Assembly: GCF_001612965.1 (NCBI RefSeq)
Contig: NZ_BDBL01000007.1
Span: 124,001 to 188,000 of the forward strand
DNA length: 64,000 bases
DNA from: Nocardia kruczakiae NBRC 101016
Lineage (GTDB): Bacteria; Actinomycetota; Actinomycetes; Mycobacteriales; Mycobacteriaceae
Direction: 5' to 3'
Made by a program: the position numbers and the translations under genes. Shown here piece after piece: positions 9,239 through 17,643 of this stretch; positions within the stretch are counted from its first letter, which is position 1; every line of letters starts with the position of its first letter. Under the pieces are notes generated by a model that made no database searches, was not told the origin of the DNA, and worked only from the letters and a program-made list of their open reading frames with translations.

Positions 9239-9709
9239 TCAGCTCTGCGTGGCCATCCACTCGTCGACCCGGCGCTCGGCCTCCTCGCGCGAGACGTCCT
9301 CGACCCGGGTCATGACCACCCAGCGATGTCCGAACGGATCCATCACCAGCCCGTAGCGATCGCCGGTGACGAACGTCTGCGGCTCCTCGACACGGGCGGC
9401 GCCGTGTTCGGCGGCGCGGGCGACGACCGCGTCGGCATCGGGGCAGTAGTGCACGATGCTGGTGTGCACCCAGTCCGATTCGGGTGCGCGCACCCCGTGT
9501 TCGGGGATGGGCATCCCCATCTGGATGGTGGAGTCGCCGATCGCCAGTTCGGCGTGTGCCGGTTGCCCGTCGGGAAGGTCGTTGCGGCTGAGCACCTTCG
9601 CGCCGAAGACCGCGGAGTAGAACTCGATGGCCTTGTTGCCGTCGGGTACGGCCAGGAAACAGTTGATGGAGTGGTAACCCTCGGGAACGGGATTGACGTC
9701 GTTGCTCAT
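9239..9709 (-). CDS. VOC-family (glyoxalase/PhnB-like) protein
   Basis: 156-aa vicinal-oxygen-chelate protein of the PhnB/YdcE-like type. The fold is seen in GYHSINCFLAVPDGNKAIEFYSAVFGAKVLSR, HAELAIGDSTIQMG and the C-terminal DPFGHRWVVMTRVEDVSREEAERR. These proteins bind a metal or small ligand; the substrate cannot be told from sequence. ATG 9709 (MSNDVNPVPEGYHS) begins the family core; earlier in-frame starts would add a Pro/Arg-rich stretch overlapping the divergent regulator. It is divergent from the AraC gene at 9786 with a 76-base gap, so that regulator may control it. Confidence 0.85.
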   Translation of the reverse strand: MSNDVNPVPEGYHSINCFLAVPDGNKAIEFYSAVFGAKVLSRNDLPDGQPAHAELAIGDSTIQMGMPIPEHGVRAPESDWVHTSIVHYCPDADAVVARAAEHGAARVEEPQTFVTGDRYGLVMDPFGHRWVVMTRVEDVSREEAERRVDEWMATQS

Positions 9710-9785
9710 AGGAACAACTCTCGGCCCTCGCGGGGAATGGATCTTGTAAGAAAGCGACAGCCTCGTCCGCGGCGGGAGACGGGCC

Positions 9786-10691
9786 GTGCCGGCCGGTGAG
9801 GAGCGCGCGAAAAGCGCTGCGCTGCATCCGGTTCCGGTGCCTCCGCCGGAGGTCACCAAGGGCATCCTGCATCCCCGCGAGCAGGAGCGTCACCGGCGGC
9901 TGATCCGGTTGCCGGCCGGCCCGCAGACGGCCGAATTCGTCGAATGGTATTGGTCGGTCTCCTGGGATCTGCGCGGCCGGCCGCCCTATCAGGCGCAGGT
10001 GCTGCCGTTCCCCTCGGTCAACGTCAGCTTCGAACGATCCGCCACCCGCACCGGCGGATTCGTCAACGGTGTGACCACCGGCAAATTCGTGCGCGAACTG
10101 ACGGGGAAGGGGGAGACCTTCGCCGCCAAATTCCGTCCCGGCGGCTTCGGCGCCTTCACCGGCATCGACGTCGGCGCCCTGCGCGATACCGCGATCGAAC
10201 TGACCGAGGTGCTGCCGGAGGCCGCGGGCCTGACCGAACGCGTGCTGGCGACCGACAGGGCCGAGGAGCGCCGTGACATCGTCGACGCCTATTTCGCCCG
10301 GGCCGCGGGCCGCCGCGCACCCGACGACAACTACCTGCTGGTGTTGCGGATCATCGCCGCGATGGAAGCCGAGCCCGAGCTGACCCGGGTCGATCAGGTC
10401 ACCGCCCGTTTCGACATTCCGATCCGCACCCTGCAACGCCTGTTCCGCCGCTACGTCGGCGCTGGGCCGAAATGGGTGTTGCGCCGCTATCGCCTCCAGG
10501 ACGGCGCACAACTGCTGGCACAGGGCCGCACCGACGATCTGGCGACGCTGGCGCTGGAACTCGGCTATTTCGATCAGGCCCATTTCGGTCGCGAATTCGC
10601 GACCGAGATCGGAATGGCGCCGCTGGAATACGCACGCGCATCGCTACTGTCACACCACGCCTCACCGGGCGATCCCGCGCCGGATCGCTGA
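9786..10691 (+). CDS. AraC-family transcriptional regulator
   Basis: 301-aa regulator. An N-terminal sensory domain (about residues 30-175, with EFVEWYWSVSWDLRG, QVLPFPSVNVSFE and FAAKFRPGGFGAFTG) precedes a C-terminal AraC double helix-turn-helix at about 205-285. The latter shows DQVTARFDIPIRTLQRLFRRYVGAGPK and DLATLALELGYFDQAHFGREFATEIGMAPLEY. GTG 9786 has GGGAG about 7 bases upstream. It is transcribed away from the VOC gene across a 76-base gap, a typical regulator/target divergon. Effector unknown. Confidence 0.88.
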   Translation: MPAGEERAKSAALHPVPVPPPEVTKGILHPREQERHRRLIRLPAGPQTAEFVEWYWSVSWDLRGRPPYQAQVLPFPSVNVSFERSATRTGGFVNGVTTGKFVRELTGKGETFAAKFRPGGFGAFTGIDVGALRDTAIELTEVLPEAAGLTERVLATDRAEERRDIVDAYFARAAGRRAPDDNYLLVLRIIAAMEAEPELTRVDQVTARFDIPIRTLQRLFRRYVGAGPKWVLRRYRLQDGAQLLAQGRTDDLATLALELGYFDQAHFGREFATEIGMAPLEYARASLLSHHASPGDPAPDR

Positions 10692-10795
10692 TTCGTTTCA
10701 GCCGCCCCGGTTCCGGGAATATCCGAACTCATAAGTAGTTGAATTCTGTACTACCAGCCCGGCGGCGGTGCTGCCGGCCGACAGAGGAGTTGGCG

Positions 10796-11209
10796 ATGAG
10801 TGTTCTGGTGCTGATCGGGCGCATTCTGTTCGTCATATTGTTCGCGAGTTCGGCGATCGGGCATCTGACCCAGGCCGACGCGATGACCGGCTACGCCCGC
10901 AGCAAGGGTGTTCCGATGGCGAAGGGGGCGGTGCTGGGTTCTGGGGTGGTCCTGCTGCTCGGCGCCTTGAGCGTGCTGCTCGGAGTGTGGGCCGATCTGG
11001 GTGCGCTGCTGCTGTTCGTCTTCCTGCTGCCGACCGCATTCCTGATGCACCCCTTCTGGAAGGAATCCGATGCGCAGGCCAAGCAGGGCGAGATGATTCA
11101 TTTCAACAAGGATCTCGCATTGGCCGGTGCGGCCCTGATGCTGTTCGCCTTCTTCGCCCGCGTCGACGATCTCGGCGCCACAATCACCGGACCGTTATTC
11201 CACCTCTGA
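10796..11209 (+). CDS. DoxX-family membrane protein
   Basis: 137-aa membrane protein of the DoxX/SURF4-like superfamily with four predicted membrane segments: LVLIGRILFVILFASSAIGH, KGAVLGSGVVLLLGALSVLLG, LGALLLFVFLLPTAFLM and LALAGAALMLFAFFARV. The segment MHPFWKESDAQAKQGEMIHFNKDLALAG before the last helix is typical. Mycobacterial relatives take part in thiol/redox homeostasis at the membrane, but the role here is inferred only. ATG 10796 has AGAGGAG eight bases upstream; a frame open from 10739 has no comparable RBS. Confidence 0.85.
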   Translation: MSVLVLIGRILFVILFASSAIGHLTQADAMTGYARSKGVPMAKGAVLGSGVVLLLGALSVLLGVWADLGALLLFVFLLPTAFLMHPFWKESDAQAKQGEMIHFNKDLALAGAALMLFAFFARVDDLGATITGPLFHL

Positions 11210-11652
11210 CGAACGCGGAAGGACCCGCATTCCACATTCGGCGGTTATTGCCTCGCGTATCCGGAAACCGCCGGAATCGGTTCTCGCCGTCGTGAATTGT
11301 GAGTTCTCACCATCACGCCCGGGTGCGCTCTGTGCATCCGGGCAATCGCGGTCCGGGCAATTGAGGAAAACCGTTCTGTGACGAAAATCCCAGGGCCACA
11401 AGCGGGTTCGCGACTGCGACGACGATCGCAGCGCGACACCGCCGGATTCGGGATCGGCGCTGGTGAGACGGGGTCGCGCGGCCGCCGGGCCGGCGAATGT
11501 GTCCTGTGGATCGCGGGGCGCATCGATGTGATGTATTGCGATTGTCGATGATTCCGCCGCGATAACGGTTATGGTCTAGCGCAGTTGCCCGCGCGGGTTT
11601 CTGCTCCGGAATTGCGCGCAGGCATCCGCCCACTTGTACGTTTGGAGGAAAG
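11210..11652. other. Intergenic region upstream of universal stress protein
   Basis: 443 bases between the DoxX gene and the universal stress gene. No frame with RBS or recognisable family is present on either strand. A-T-richer segments near 11530-11580 (TTGTCG, GATAAC and TATGGT elements) could hold the stress-gene promoter, but spacing is not convincing enough to call one. Confidence 0.4.
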
Positions 11653-12105
11653 ATGACCGCCTACCGGTCCATTGTCGTCGGTACCGATGGCTCGGATTCG
11701 TCGTATGTCGCTGTCGAGAAGGCTGCCGCGCTGGCCGGCGACGCGGGCGCCACCCTGTACGTCGCGTGCGCGTACTACCCGACCGACGACCGCGATGTGG
11801 CCGCCGCGGCCGACGTCCTCAAGGACGAGGCCTACCAGGTACGCGGCTCGGCCCCCACCAACGAGATCCTGCGGGTCGCGCGGGACAAGGCGGTCGCCGC
11901 CGGGGCGGCCAACATCGTGGAGCGGGCCGTCGTCGGCGAACCCGTCGAATCGCTGCTGAACCTGGTCAAGGAGGTGGAGGCCGATCTGCTGGTCGTCGGT
12001 AACCGCGGCCTCAACACCCTGGCCGGGCGCCTGCTCGGCTCGGTGCCCTCCGATGTCGCCCGCAAGTCGCGCAGCGATGTCCTGATCGTGCACACCGTCC
12101 GCTGA
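11653..12105 (+). CDS. Universal stress protein (TB15.3/Rv1636-like)
   Basis: 150-aa cytoplasmic UspA-fold protein. It begins MTAYRSIVVGTDGSDSS and holds the nucleotide-binding motif G-2x-G-9x-G(S/T) in VVGNRGLNTLAGRLLGSVPSDVARKSRSDVLIVH. Overall similarity and gene order (between uvrB and uvrA) match M. tuberculosis Rv1636, which binds cAMP and ATP, so it is probably a cyclic-nucleotide-binding stress protein. ATG 11653 is preceded by TTTGGAGGAAAG, a strong RBS. It is convergent with helD, 27 bases apart. Confidence 0.93.
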   Translation: MTAYRSIVVGTDGSDSSYVAVEKAAALAGDAGATLYVACAYYPTDDRDVAAAADVLKDEAYQVRGSAPTNEILRVARDKAVAAGAANIVERAVVGEPVESLLNLVKEVEADLLVVGNRGLNTLAGRLLGSVPSDVARKSRSDVLIVHTVR

Positions 12106-12132
12106 CGTTCGCATGACCGGCCGCCCGGGGCC

Positions 12133-14520
12133 TCAGCGCAATGCGCCGAGGACCTCGGGCAGCGTCCCGGTGTGCACCACCGATAATCGCTGGGTGGCAC
12201 GGGTGAGCGCCACGTACAGATCGTTGAGCCCGCGCGGCGATTCGTCCAGGATGGCCTGCGGTTCCACCAGCACGACCGAGTCGAACTCCAGGCCCTTGAC
12301 CTCGGCCACCGTCAGCACCTGCACGGACTCGCCCGCCAGCGAGGCGAATTCGCTCACCGTCGCATGCGGGGCCAGGACCGCCGTGATGCCCGGCTTGCCG
12401 GCCTCGGCGGCGACGAGTTCGGTGACCGCGGCCAGCGAACCGCCGGCCGCGACCTGCACGGCCCGCGGCGGAAAGCCGGATTCCCGGACCGACCGCGGGA
12501 TGGTCGCCTCCGGATCGATCGCCGCCAGCACGTCGGCGGCCACCGCCATGATCTCGGCGGGCGTGCGGTAGTTGACCGTCAGTTCCGTGAGCTTCCAGCG
12601 CTGTGCGACATAGGGTTCGAGCATCCGCTGCCACGACGACGCGCCCGCCGGATCGCCGGTCTGCGCCACATCGCCGACCACCGTCACCCAGCGATTCGGA
12701 ATGCGCCGCATCACCATTCGCCACGCCATCTCCGACAGTTCCTGCGCCTCGTCGATGATCACGTGTCCGTAGGTCCAGCTGCGGTCGCCGGCGGCCCGCT
12801 CGGCGGTCGTCTGACGATTGCGCACATGCTGGCGTTCGGCGAGCTGACCGGCGTCGATCAGGTCGTAGGCCATCAGGATTTCCGGATCCAGGTCGTCCTC
12901 GAGGTCCTGCGGCGCCGAACCGGTCAGGATGTCGAGCGCCTCCTGCGCCTCGGCCAGCTGCGCACGCCACCGCCGGCGGGAGCGCTCCCGCTCCTCGGCG
13001 TCGTCGATGCCCAGCAATTCGGCCAGCTCGTCGAGCAGCGGCGCGTCCGCGGCCGCGAAGGCGGGCCCGCTCGCCGGGTCGAGGGCGCGGAACAGCTCCT
13101 TGCGGTCCTCGGCGCTGAGTCGGTCCGCGGCACGCGCCAGCCGCTCAGGTTCGGCCCACAGGTCGGCGAGCACCTGCTGGGGGGTCAGGATCGGCCACAA
13201 CTGCGCGATCGCGCGCTGAATGCCGGCGTCGGCACGCATCTCGTCGCGGATCTCGGTGAGGTCGGCCTGGCTCAGCAGATTGCGCCCGGAATTCGACGGG
13301 CGGCGGCCGGCGGCGGCATCGGCCTCGTCGACGGTGTCGGCGAACTGGTCCTTACCGATGATCTGCGCCAGCTGGTCGGTCAGCGCGTCGACCACCGAGG
13401 CGGCGAAGATCGGGCGGGCGAGGTTGTGTGGGCGGCGCGAGGAGCGGGCCCGGCCGCGAGCGCGGGTGGCGATCTTGCGATCCAGCGTCAGCTCGTACCC
13501 GTCGAAGTCGAGGCGGACCGGGTCGCGCGGCACCTCCTGCCGGTCGCGCACCGCCTTCTTCAGCACATCGAGCATGTCGAGCGAACCCTTGAGTTCGCCC
13601 GCGCGCAGCGAATCCTCCAGTGTCGCTTCGACTCCCGGATACAGATTGCCGATCGTGGACAGCAGCACACCGGTCTCGCCCAGTGACGGAAGCACCTGGC
13701 CGATGTAGTCGAGGAAGGTGGAATTGGGGCCGATGATCAGCACACCGGCCTTGTCGAGCTGCTGACGGTAGGTGTAGAGCAGATACGCCGCACGATGCAG
13801 CGCGACCGCGGTCTTGCCGGTACCCGGACCGCCCTGGACCACCAGGACGCTGCGGTGTTCGGAGCGGATGATGGCGTCCTGCTCGCTCTGGATCGTCTCG
13901 ACGATATCGGTCATATGGCCGGTGCGCGCCGCGTTCAGGGCGGTGAGCAGGGCGCTCTCACTGCCGACGCCGCCATCGTCGGACTCGATCGCGCCGGCGC
14001 GGCGCGCCATCTCCAGATCGAGGTATTCGTCGCTGATTCCGGTCACGTTGCGATTGCGCGAGCGGATGTGCCGGCGCCGAGTCACGCCGTCGGGGGCAGC
14101 GGTGGTCGCGAGGTAGAACGGCCGGGCCAGCGGGGCCCGCCAGTCGAGCAGCAGGGTGTTGTAGTCGTCGTCCTCGTCGAGGATGCCGAGGCGGCCGATG
14201 TAGCGGTACTCGCCCTCGGCGCCCGTCTCGCCGGGGTCCTCGGTGTTCTCCGCGGCCAGATCGATCCGGCCGAAGCACAGCCCGTTCTCGGCGGCGTCGT
14301 ATTTGGCCAGATCCTCGGAGTAGAGCTGGGTGAACGATTCGCGTTCGCTGCGGGCCTGCGGGGTGCCGCCGGTTTCCAGCAACACCGTCCGCAGCCGGCG
14401 CTGTGCGTATTCGCGCATACCGTCCAGCCGCTGATACAGCAGGGTGAGATAGCTCTGCTCCCGCTCCAGTTCGGCGGCGCGATCGGTGGCGGGGCGATCC
14501 TCGGTGAGGCGGTCGGGCAA
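12133..14520 (-). CDS. helD: HelD-like superfamily 1 helicase / RNA polymerase recycling factor
   Basis: 795-aa UvrD/Rep-like ATPase of the actinobacterial HelD type. Known relatives bind RNA polymerase through an N-terminal coiled coil and use ATP to release stalled polymerase; some (HelR) give rifamycin tolerance. Visible features are an N-terminal helical region (about 12-75), Walker A QGGPGTGKTAVALHRAAYLL near 229-248, DEAQELSEMAWRMVMRRIP (motif II), VVGDVAQTGDPAG (motif III), LTVNYRTPAEIM (motif IV), VAEVKGLEFDSVVLVEP (motif V) and LYVALTRATQRLSV (motif VI). The TTG start at 14520 is chosen because AAGGAG lies 7 bases upstream; the frame extends further upstream without an RBS and with low-complexity sequence. 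Confidence 0.9.
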   Translation of the reverse strand: MPDRLTEDRPATDRAAELEREQSYLTLLYQRLDGMREYAQRRLRTVLLETGGTPQARSERESFTQLYSEDLAKYDAAENGLCFGRIDLAAENTEDPGETGAEGEYRYIGRLGILDEDDDYNTLLLDWRAPLARPFYLATTAAPDGVTRRRHIRSRNRNVTGISDEYLDLEMARRAGAIESDDGGVGSESALLTALNAARTGHMTDIVETIQSEQDAIIRSEHRSVLVVQGGPGTGKTAVALHRAAYLLYTYRQQLDKAGVLIIGPNSTFLDYIGQVLPSLGETGVLLSTIGNLYPGVEATLEDSLRAGELKGSLDMLDVLKKAVRDRQEVPRDPVRLDFDGYELTLDRKIATRARGRARSSRRPHNLARPIFAASVVDALTDQLAQIIGKDQFADTVDEADAAAGRRPSNSGRNLLSQADLTEIRDEMRADAGIQRAIAQLWPILTPQQVLADLWAEPERLARAADRLSAEDRKELFRALDPASGPAFAAADAPLLDELAELLGIDDAEERERSRRRWRAQLAEAQEALDILTGSAPQDLEDDLDPEILMAYDLIDAGQLAERQHVRNRQTTAERAAGDRSWTYGHVIIDEAQELSEMAWRMVMRRIPNRWVTVVGDVAQTGDPAGASSWQRMLEPYVAQRWKLTELTVNYRTPAEIMAVAADVLAAIDPEATIPRSVRESGFPPRAVQVAAGGSLAAVTELVAAEAGKPGITAVLAPHATVSEFASLAGESVQVLTVAEVKGLEFDSVVLVEPQAILDESPRGLNDLYVALTRATQRLSVVHTGTLPEVLGALR

Positions 14521-14722
14521 AACGGAACTCCTTGTCACCACAGGGGCCGAGCGGGCCGCGCGCGAAGAGAACGGAATCGTCGAGTCTAGTTGGGGTTCGC
14601 CGGACTCGCCGTAGTCGCAGGTGAACGCGCCGCGAATACGGTAGTGAAATGTTGCACCACCAGGCCCGTGCGATCGGGCGCGGCGGACAGCAGGGCGTGT
14701 TCGAGGATCATCCGCGGATCTT

Positions 14723-16063
14723 TCAGGAGGCGTGGGTGTTGTTCGGCCGCCGTCCCAGCGCGTTGCTCTCGGAGGTCGCCGGCTTGGCACGGTACATCGC
14801 CAGATCCGCGTCGTGCAGCACCGCTTCGGGAGTGCGCGGATCACCCGGGCGCAAAGCGGTGACGCCGATCGAGGCCTCGATGTGGATGCGGTGGCCGCGG
14901 GCGATGATCGGCTCGGCCATGGTCTGGCGCAGCCTGGTGATCAGTCCGTCCAGATCGTCCGGCTGTGTGCGGCCGGACAGCAGCACCAGGAATTCGTCGC
15001 CGCCGATACGGCCCACCACGTCGTCGGTGCGCAGGCCGCGCTGCAGCCGCTGGGCCACGATCTGCAGCACCGTATCGCCGATCGCGTGGCCGAGGGTGTC
15101 GTTGATCGCCTTGAATCCGTCGAGGTCGATGAACAGCACGTTCGACACCGGCGACTGTTCGTCGACGCCCAGCGCGGTCGCCAGCCGCGAGAGCACCAGC
15201 GACCGATTGGCCAGCCCGGTGAGCGGATCGTGGGTCGCCTGATACTCCAATTGCCTTCGGCTGGCACGGAATTCGGTGACATCGTTGAACGAGGAGACGG
15301 CCGGCGAGTCGGGTGCGCCGGGGTTGAGCAACCGGCTCGAACCCGACAGCCAGCGCCGCTGCCCGTCCGGGCGGTCCACGCCGAACACGTAGCGGGAGAT
15401 GGTTTCCCCGGTGGCCAGCGTCCGCGCCACCGGGTGATGGCTCGGGGCCAGCGGCTGGGCGTTCGCGTCCAGCAGCGCCAGCGGCAGCGAATCGATGCGG
15501 CGGCCGATCAGATTGTCGCCCTCCTGACCGAAGATGCGCAGCGCCGCCGGGTTGATCGATTCGATCCGGCCCTCGCGGTCGATGACGACCACACCCTCCT
15601 CGAGTTGCGACACCACGGCCGTGAAGTGGTGTTCGGCCCGGCGTTGCGCGGCCTCGGCCCGGCGTTGCGCGGTGAGGTCGTGGATCACCACCTGATAGGC
15701 GAGCCGGTTCTGCCAGACGGTGAGCACCGAGACCGTCTCGACGTCGACGGCCTGGCCGTCGCAGCGGATCAGGGTCATTTCCGCTGTTTCGGACGCGTCG
15801 CCGGTCTGATGCAGCCGGTCGATGCGCTCGAGCATCGCCGGCACGTCACGTTGCGCCACGAACTGGGCGACCGGATGCCCGACCACCTCGTCCACTCCCG
15901 GGGCGGCCAGCAGCCGCACGATCGCCGGATTGGCGAAGACGACGACGCCGTCCTCGTGCACGACGACACCGTCGGGACTGTGCTCGACCAGTGTGCGGTA
16001 CCGCTGGGCGAGTTGCTCGGCGTCCATCACGCCGTCGGACCGGTTCTCACCTGCCTCAACCAC
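14723..16063 (-). CDS. PAS-PAS-GGDEF diguanylate cyclase
   Basis: 446-aa signalling protein making cyclic di-GMP from two GTP. Two PAS domains (about 20-130 and 145-266) precede a GGDEF domain (about 275-435). The active site reads RIGGDEFLVLLSG at about 352-364. An inhibitory I-site RTDD lies exactly five residues before GGDEF, so product feedback is expected. No EAL domain and no membrane segment are seen, so it is a soluble sensor-cyclase. GTG 16063 is preferred because AGGGGG lies 6 bases upstream; ATG 16081 is in frame without an RBS. It lies upstream of helD on the same strand, 202 bases away. Confidence 0.9.
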   Translation of the reverse strand: MVEAGENRSDGVMDAEQLAQRYRTLVEHSPDGVVVHEDGVVVFANPAIVRLLAAPGVDEVVGHPVAQFVAQRDVPAMLERIDRLHQTGDASETAEMTLIRCDGQAVDVETVSVLTVWQNRLAYQVVIHDLTAQRRAEAAQRRAEHHFTAVVSQLEEGVVVIDREGRIESINPAALRIFGQEGDNLIGRRIDSLPLALLDANAQPLAPSHHPVARTLATGETISRYVFGVDRPDGQRRWLSGSSRLLNPGAPDSPAVSSFNDVTEFRASRRQLEYQATHDPLTGLANRSLVLSRLATALGVDEQSPVSNVLFIDLDGFKAINDTLGHAIGDTVLQIVAQRLQRGLRTDDVVGRIGGDEFLVLLSGRTQPDDLDGLITRLRQTMAEPIIARGHRIHIEASIGVTALRPGDPRTPEAVLHDADLAMYRAKPATSESNALGRRPNNTHAS

Positions 16064-16324
16064 ATGTAACCCCCTGATCATGGTCTGTTCAGGTCAATTG
16101 GCGCACGGGATCATTCTGATGGTGACGTACCGCGGATCACAGTGTGGACGGTATTGGTTCGGTCACAGTTCAGGTGCTGATCGGGCGGGTGGGTGATCAT
16201 GACGGGTGCCGGTTCCCGTGTTGTCGGCGGAGGGTACGCTGTCGGGTTCGGGTACGGTCCGGTCGGGGGGCCGGACCGGGTGTGACGCCGGAGGCAGTAG
16301 CCCAGGCCGGGTGTAGGAGCGCGA

Positions 16325-17512
16325 ATGCCGAGCACAACCCCGATATCAACTCGAGAATATCAAGATCGTATGCCGATCGCAGGTATCGGCGTGGTCAGCG
16401 GTTACGGCTGGGGCCGGGAAACGCTGTGGCGCGGTCTGCACACCGGTAAGGCGGCCGCCGGGCTCTACCCCGGCTACGGTCCCGACCGCGACGAATACGC
16501 GTGGGTTGCGCTGGTACCCGACGGCGGCGACGAGTCGCTGAGCCCGAGCCGATACGCCCGCGCGGTGCAGGAGGCCGCGCGCGAGGCGATCGCCGATGCC
16601 GCCGAACGAGGCTGGCGTCCGGGCGGCACGGTCGGGGTGATCCACGCGATCGTGCTCGGCGATGTCCGGGACTGGGAGGATTTCTACCTCACCGACGACA
16701 GCCGCCGTCGTTCCCGCGACTATCTGCGGCTGCTGCCGTCGACCCCGATTTCGCTGCTGATGCAGGAGTTCGGCTTCCACGGACCGTCGATGAACGTCTC
16801 GGCGGCCTGCAGTTCGGCCAATGTCGCGCTGATCACCGCGCAGATGTGGCTGGATCAGGGTTTCGCCGACGACGTCGTGTGCGTGACCACCGACCTGTCG
16901 TCGAGCCCCGATATGGTTCACCACTTCGTGCAGATGGGCGCGGCGGTGATCGACGCCGATCCGCTGGAGGCGTGCCGGCCGTTTCAGGAGGGCAGCCGGG
17001 GATTCAGCTTCGGCGAGGCGTCGGTGGCGTTCGTGGTCTCCCGGCAGGTGGAGCGGCCGTACTGCGCGATGCTCGGCGGGGCGATGACCAATGACGCTTA
17101 TCACGTCGTGTCCGTGGACCCCGGTCTGGAGCGGATACTGGACTGTACGCACCGGGCCCTGGACCGGGCCGGGGTGCGCCCCGGGGACGTGAGCTACTAC
17201 AACGCCCACGGTCCGGGGACCCGGCAGTGCGATGTGGCCGAACGGGCCGTGCTGGCGCGGATCTTCGACGACCGCCCGCAGGTCTATTCGATCAAACCGC
17301 TGACCGGACATTGCATGGGTGCGGCGGCCGGCGTCGAGATCGCGGCGACGGCCCTGGGTTACGAGCGCGGCGTCGTGGTGGCGCCGCCGATCGTGGCCGA
17401 GGCGCATCCTCGCCTGCTGGACGGACCCACCCCGTTCGACGGCGGATTCACGGTGAAGACCTCGCTCGGTATGGGCGGGCACAACTCCGTGGTGGTGCTC
17501 GGTCCGGCGTGA
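16325..17512 (+). CDS. Stand-alone beta-ketoacyl synthase
   Basis: 395-aa thiolase-fold ketosynthase that should condense an acyl thioester with a malonyl unit. The triad is complete: Cys162 in NVSAACSSANVAL, His295 in YYNAHGPGTRQCD and His329 in SIKPLTGHCMGAAAG, with the usual Lys324. No acyl carrier protein, ketoreductase or acyltransferase is nearby, so its partner is not in the window. ATG 16325 is the first start; ATG 16370 (MPIAGIGVVSGYG) would begin right at the fold and is a reasonable alternative. It is divergent from the diguanylate cyclase and upstream of uvrA. It could act in fatty-acid, mycolate or polyketide metabolism; sequence does not decide. Confidence 0.88.
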   Translation: MPSTTPISTREYQDRMPIAGIGVVSGYGWGRETLWRGLHTGKAAAGLYPGYGPDRDEYAWVALVPDGGDESLSPSRYARAVQEAAREAIADAAERGWRPGGTVGVIHAIVLGDVRDWEDFYLTDDSRRRSRDYLRLLPSTPISLLMQEFGFHGPSMNVSAACSSANVALITAQMWLDQGFADDVVCVTTDLSSSPDMVHHFVQMGAAVIDADPLEACRPFQEGSRGFSFGEASVAFVVSRQVERPYCAMLGGAMTNDAYHVVSVDPGLERILDCTHRALDRAGVRPGDVSYYNAHGPGTRQCDVAERAVLARIFDDRPQVYSIKPLTGHCMGAAAGVEIAATALGYERGVVVAPPIVAEAHPRLLDGPTPFDGGFTVKTSLGMGGHNSVVVLGPA

Positions 17513-17569
17513 CGACCGGGCCCGCTCGCGGCGGTGCCGAGGCGTCCGCTCGCGGTCGTGTCGCCGAAC

Positions 17570-17592
17570 TTGTCGGTGGGTGTGCCTAGCAT
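17570..17592 (+). promoter_or_regulatory. RecA-independent DNA-damage promoter (RecA-NDp/PafBC type) of uvrA
   Basis: TTGTCGGTG at 17570-17578, eight spacer bases, TAGCAT at 17587-17592: an exact fit to tTGTCRGtg-N8-TAnnnT. It leaves a 5' UTR of roughly 45 bases before the uvrA GTG. The first nine bases are identical to those of the uvrB promoter. Confidence 0.8.
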
Positions 17593-17643
17593 GGCGTCCG
17601 GGGAGATTCTGGACGCCGAATTTCGATCGAGAAGGGACAGCCG

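Noticed and set aside
14521..14844. N-terminal extension of HelD to 14844
   Set aside because: Low-complexity Arg/Pro sequence; TTG 14520 has a strong SD.
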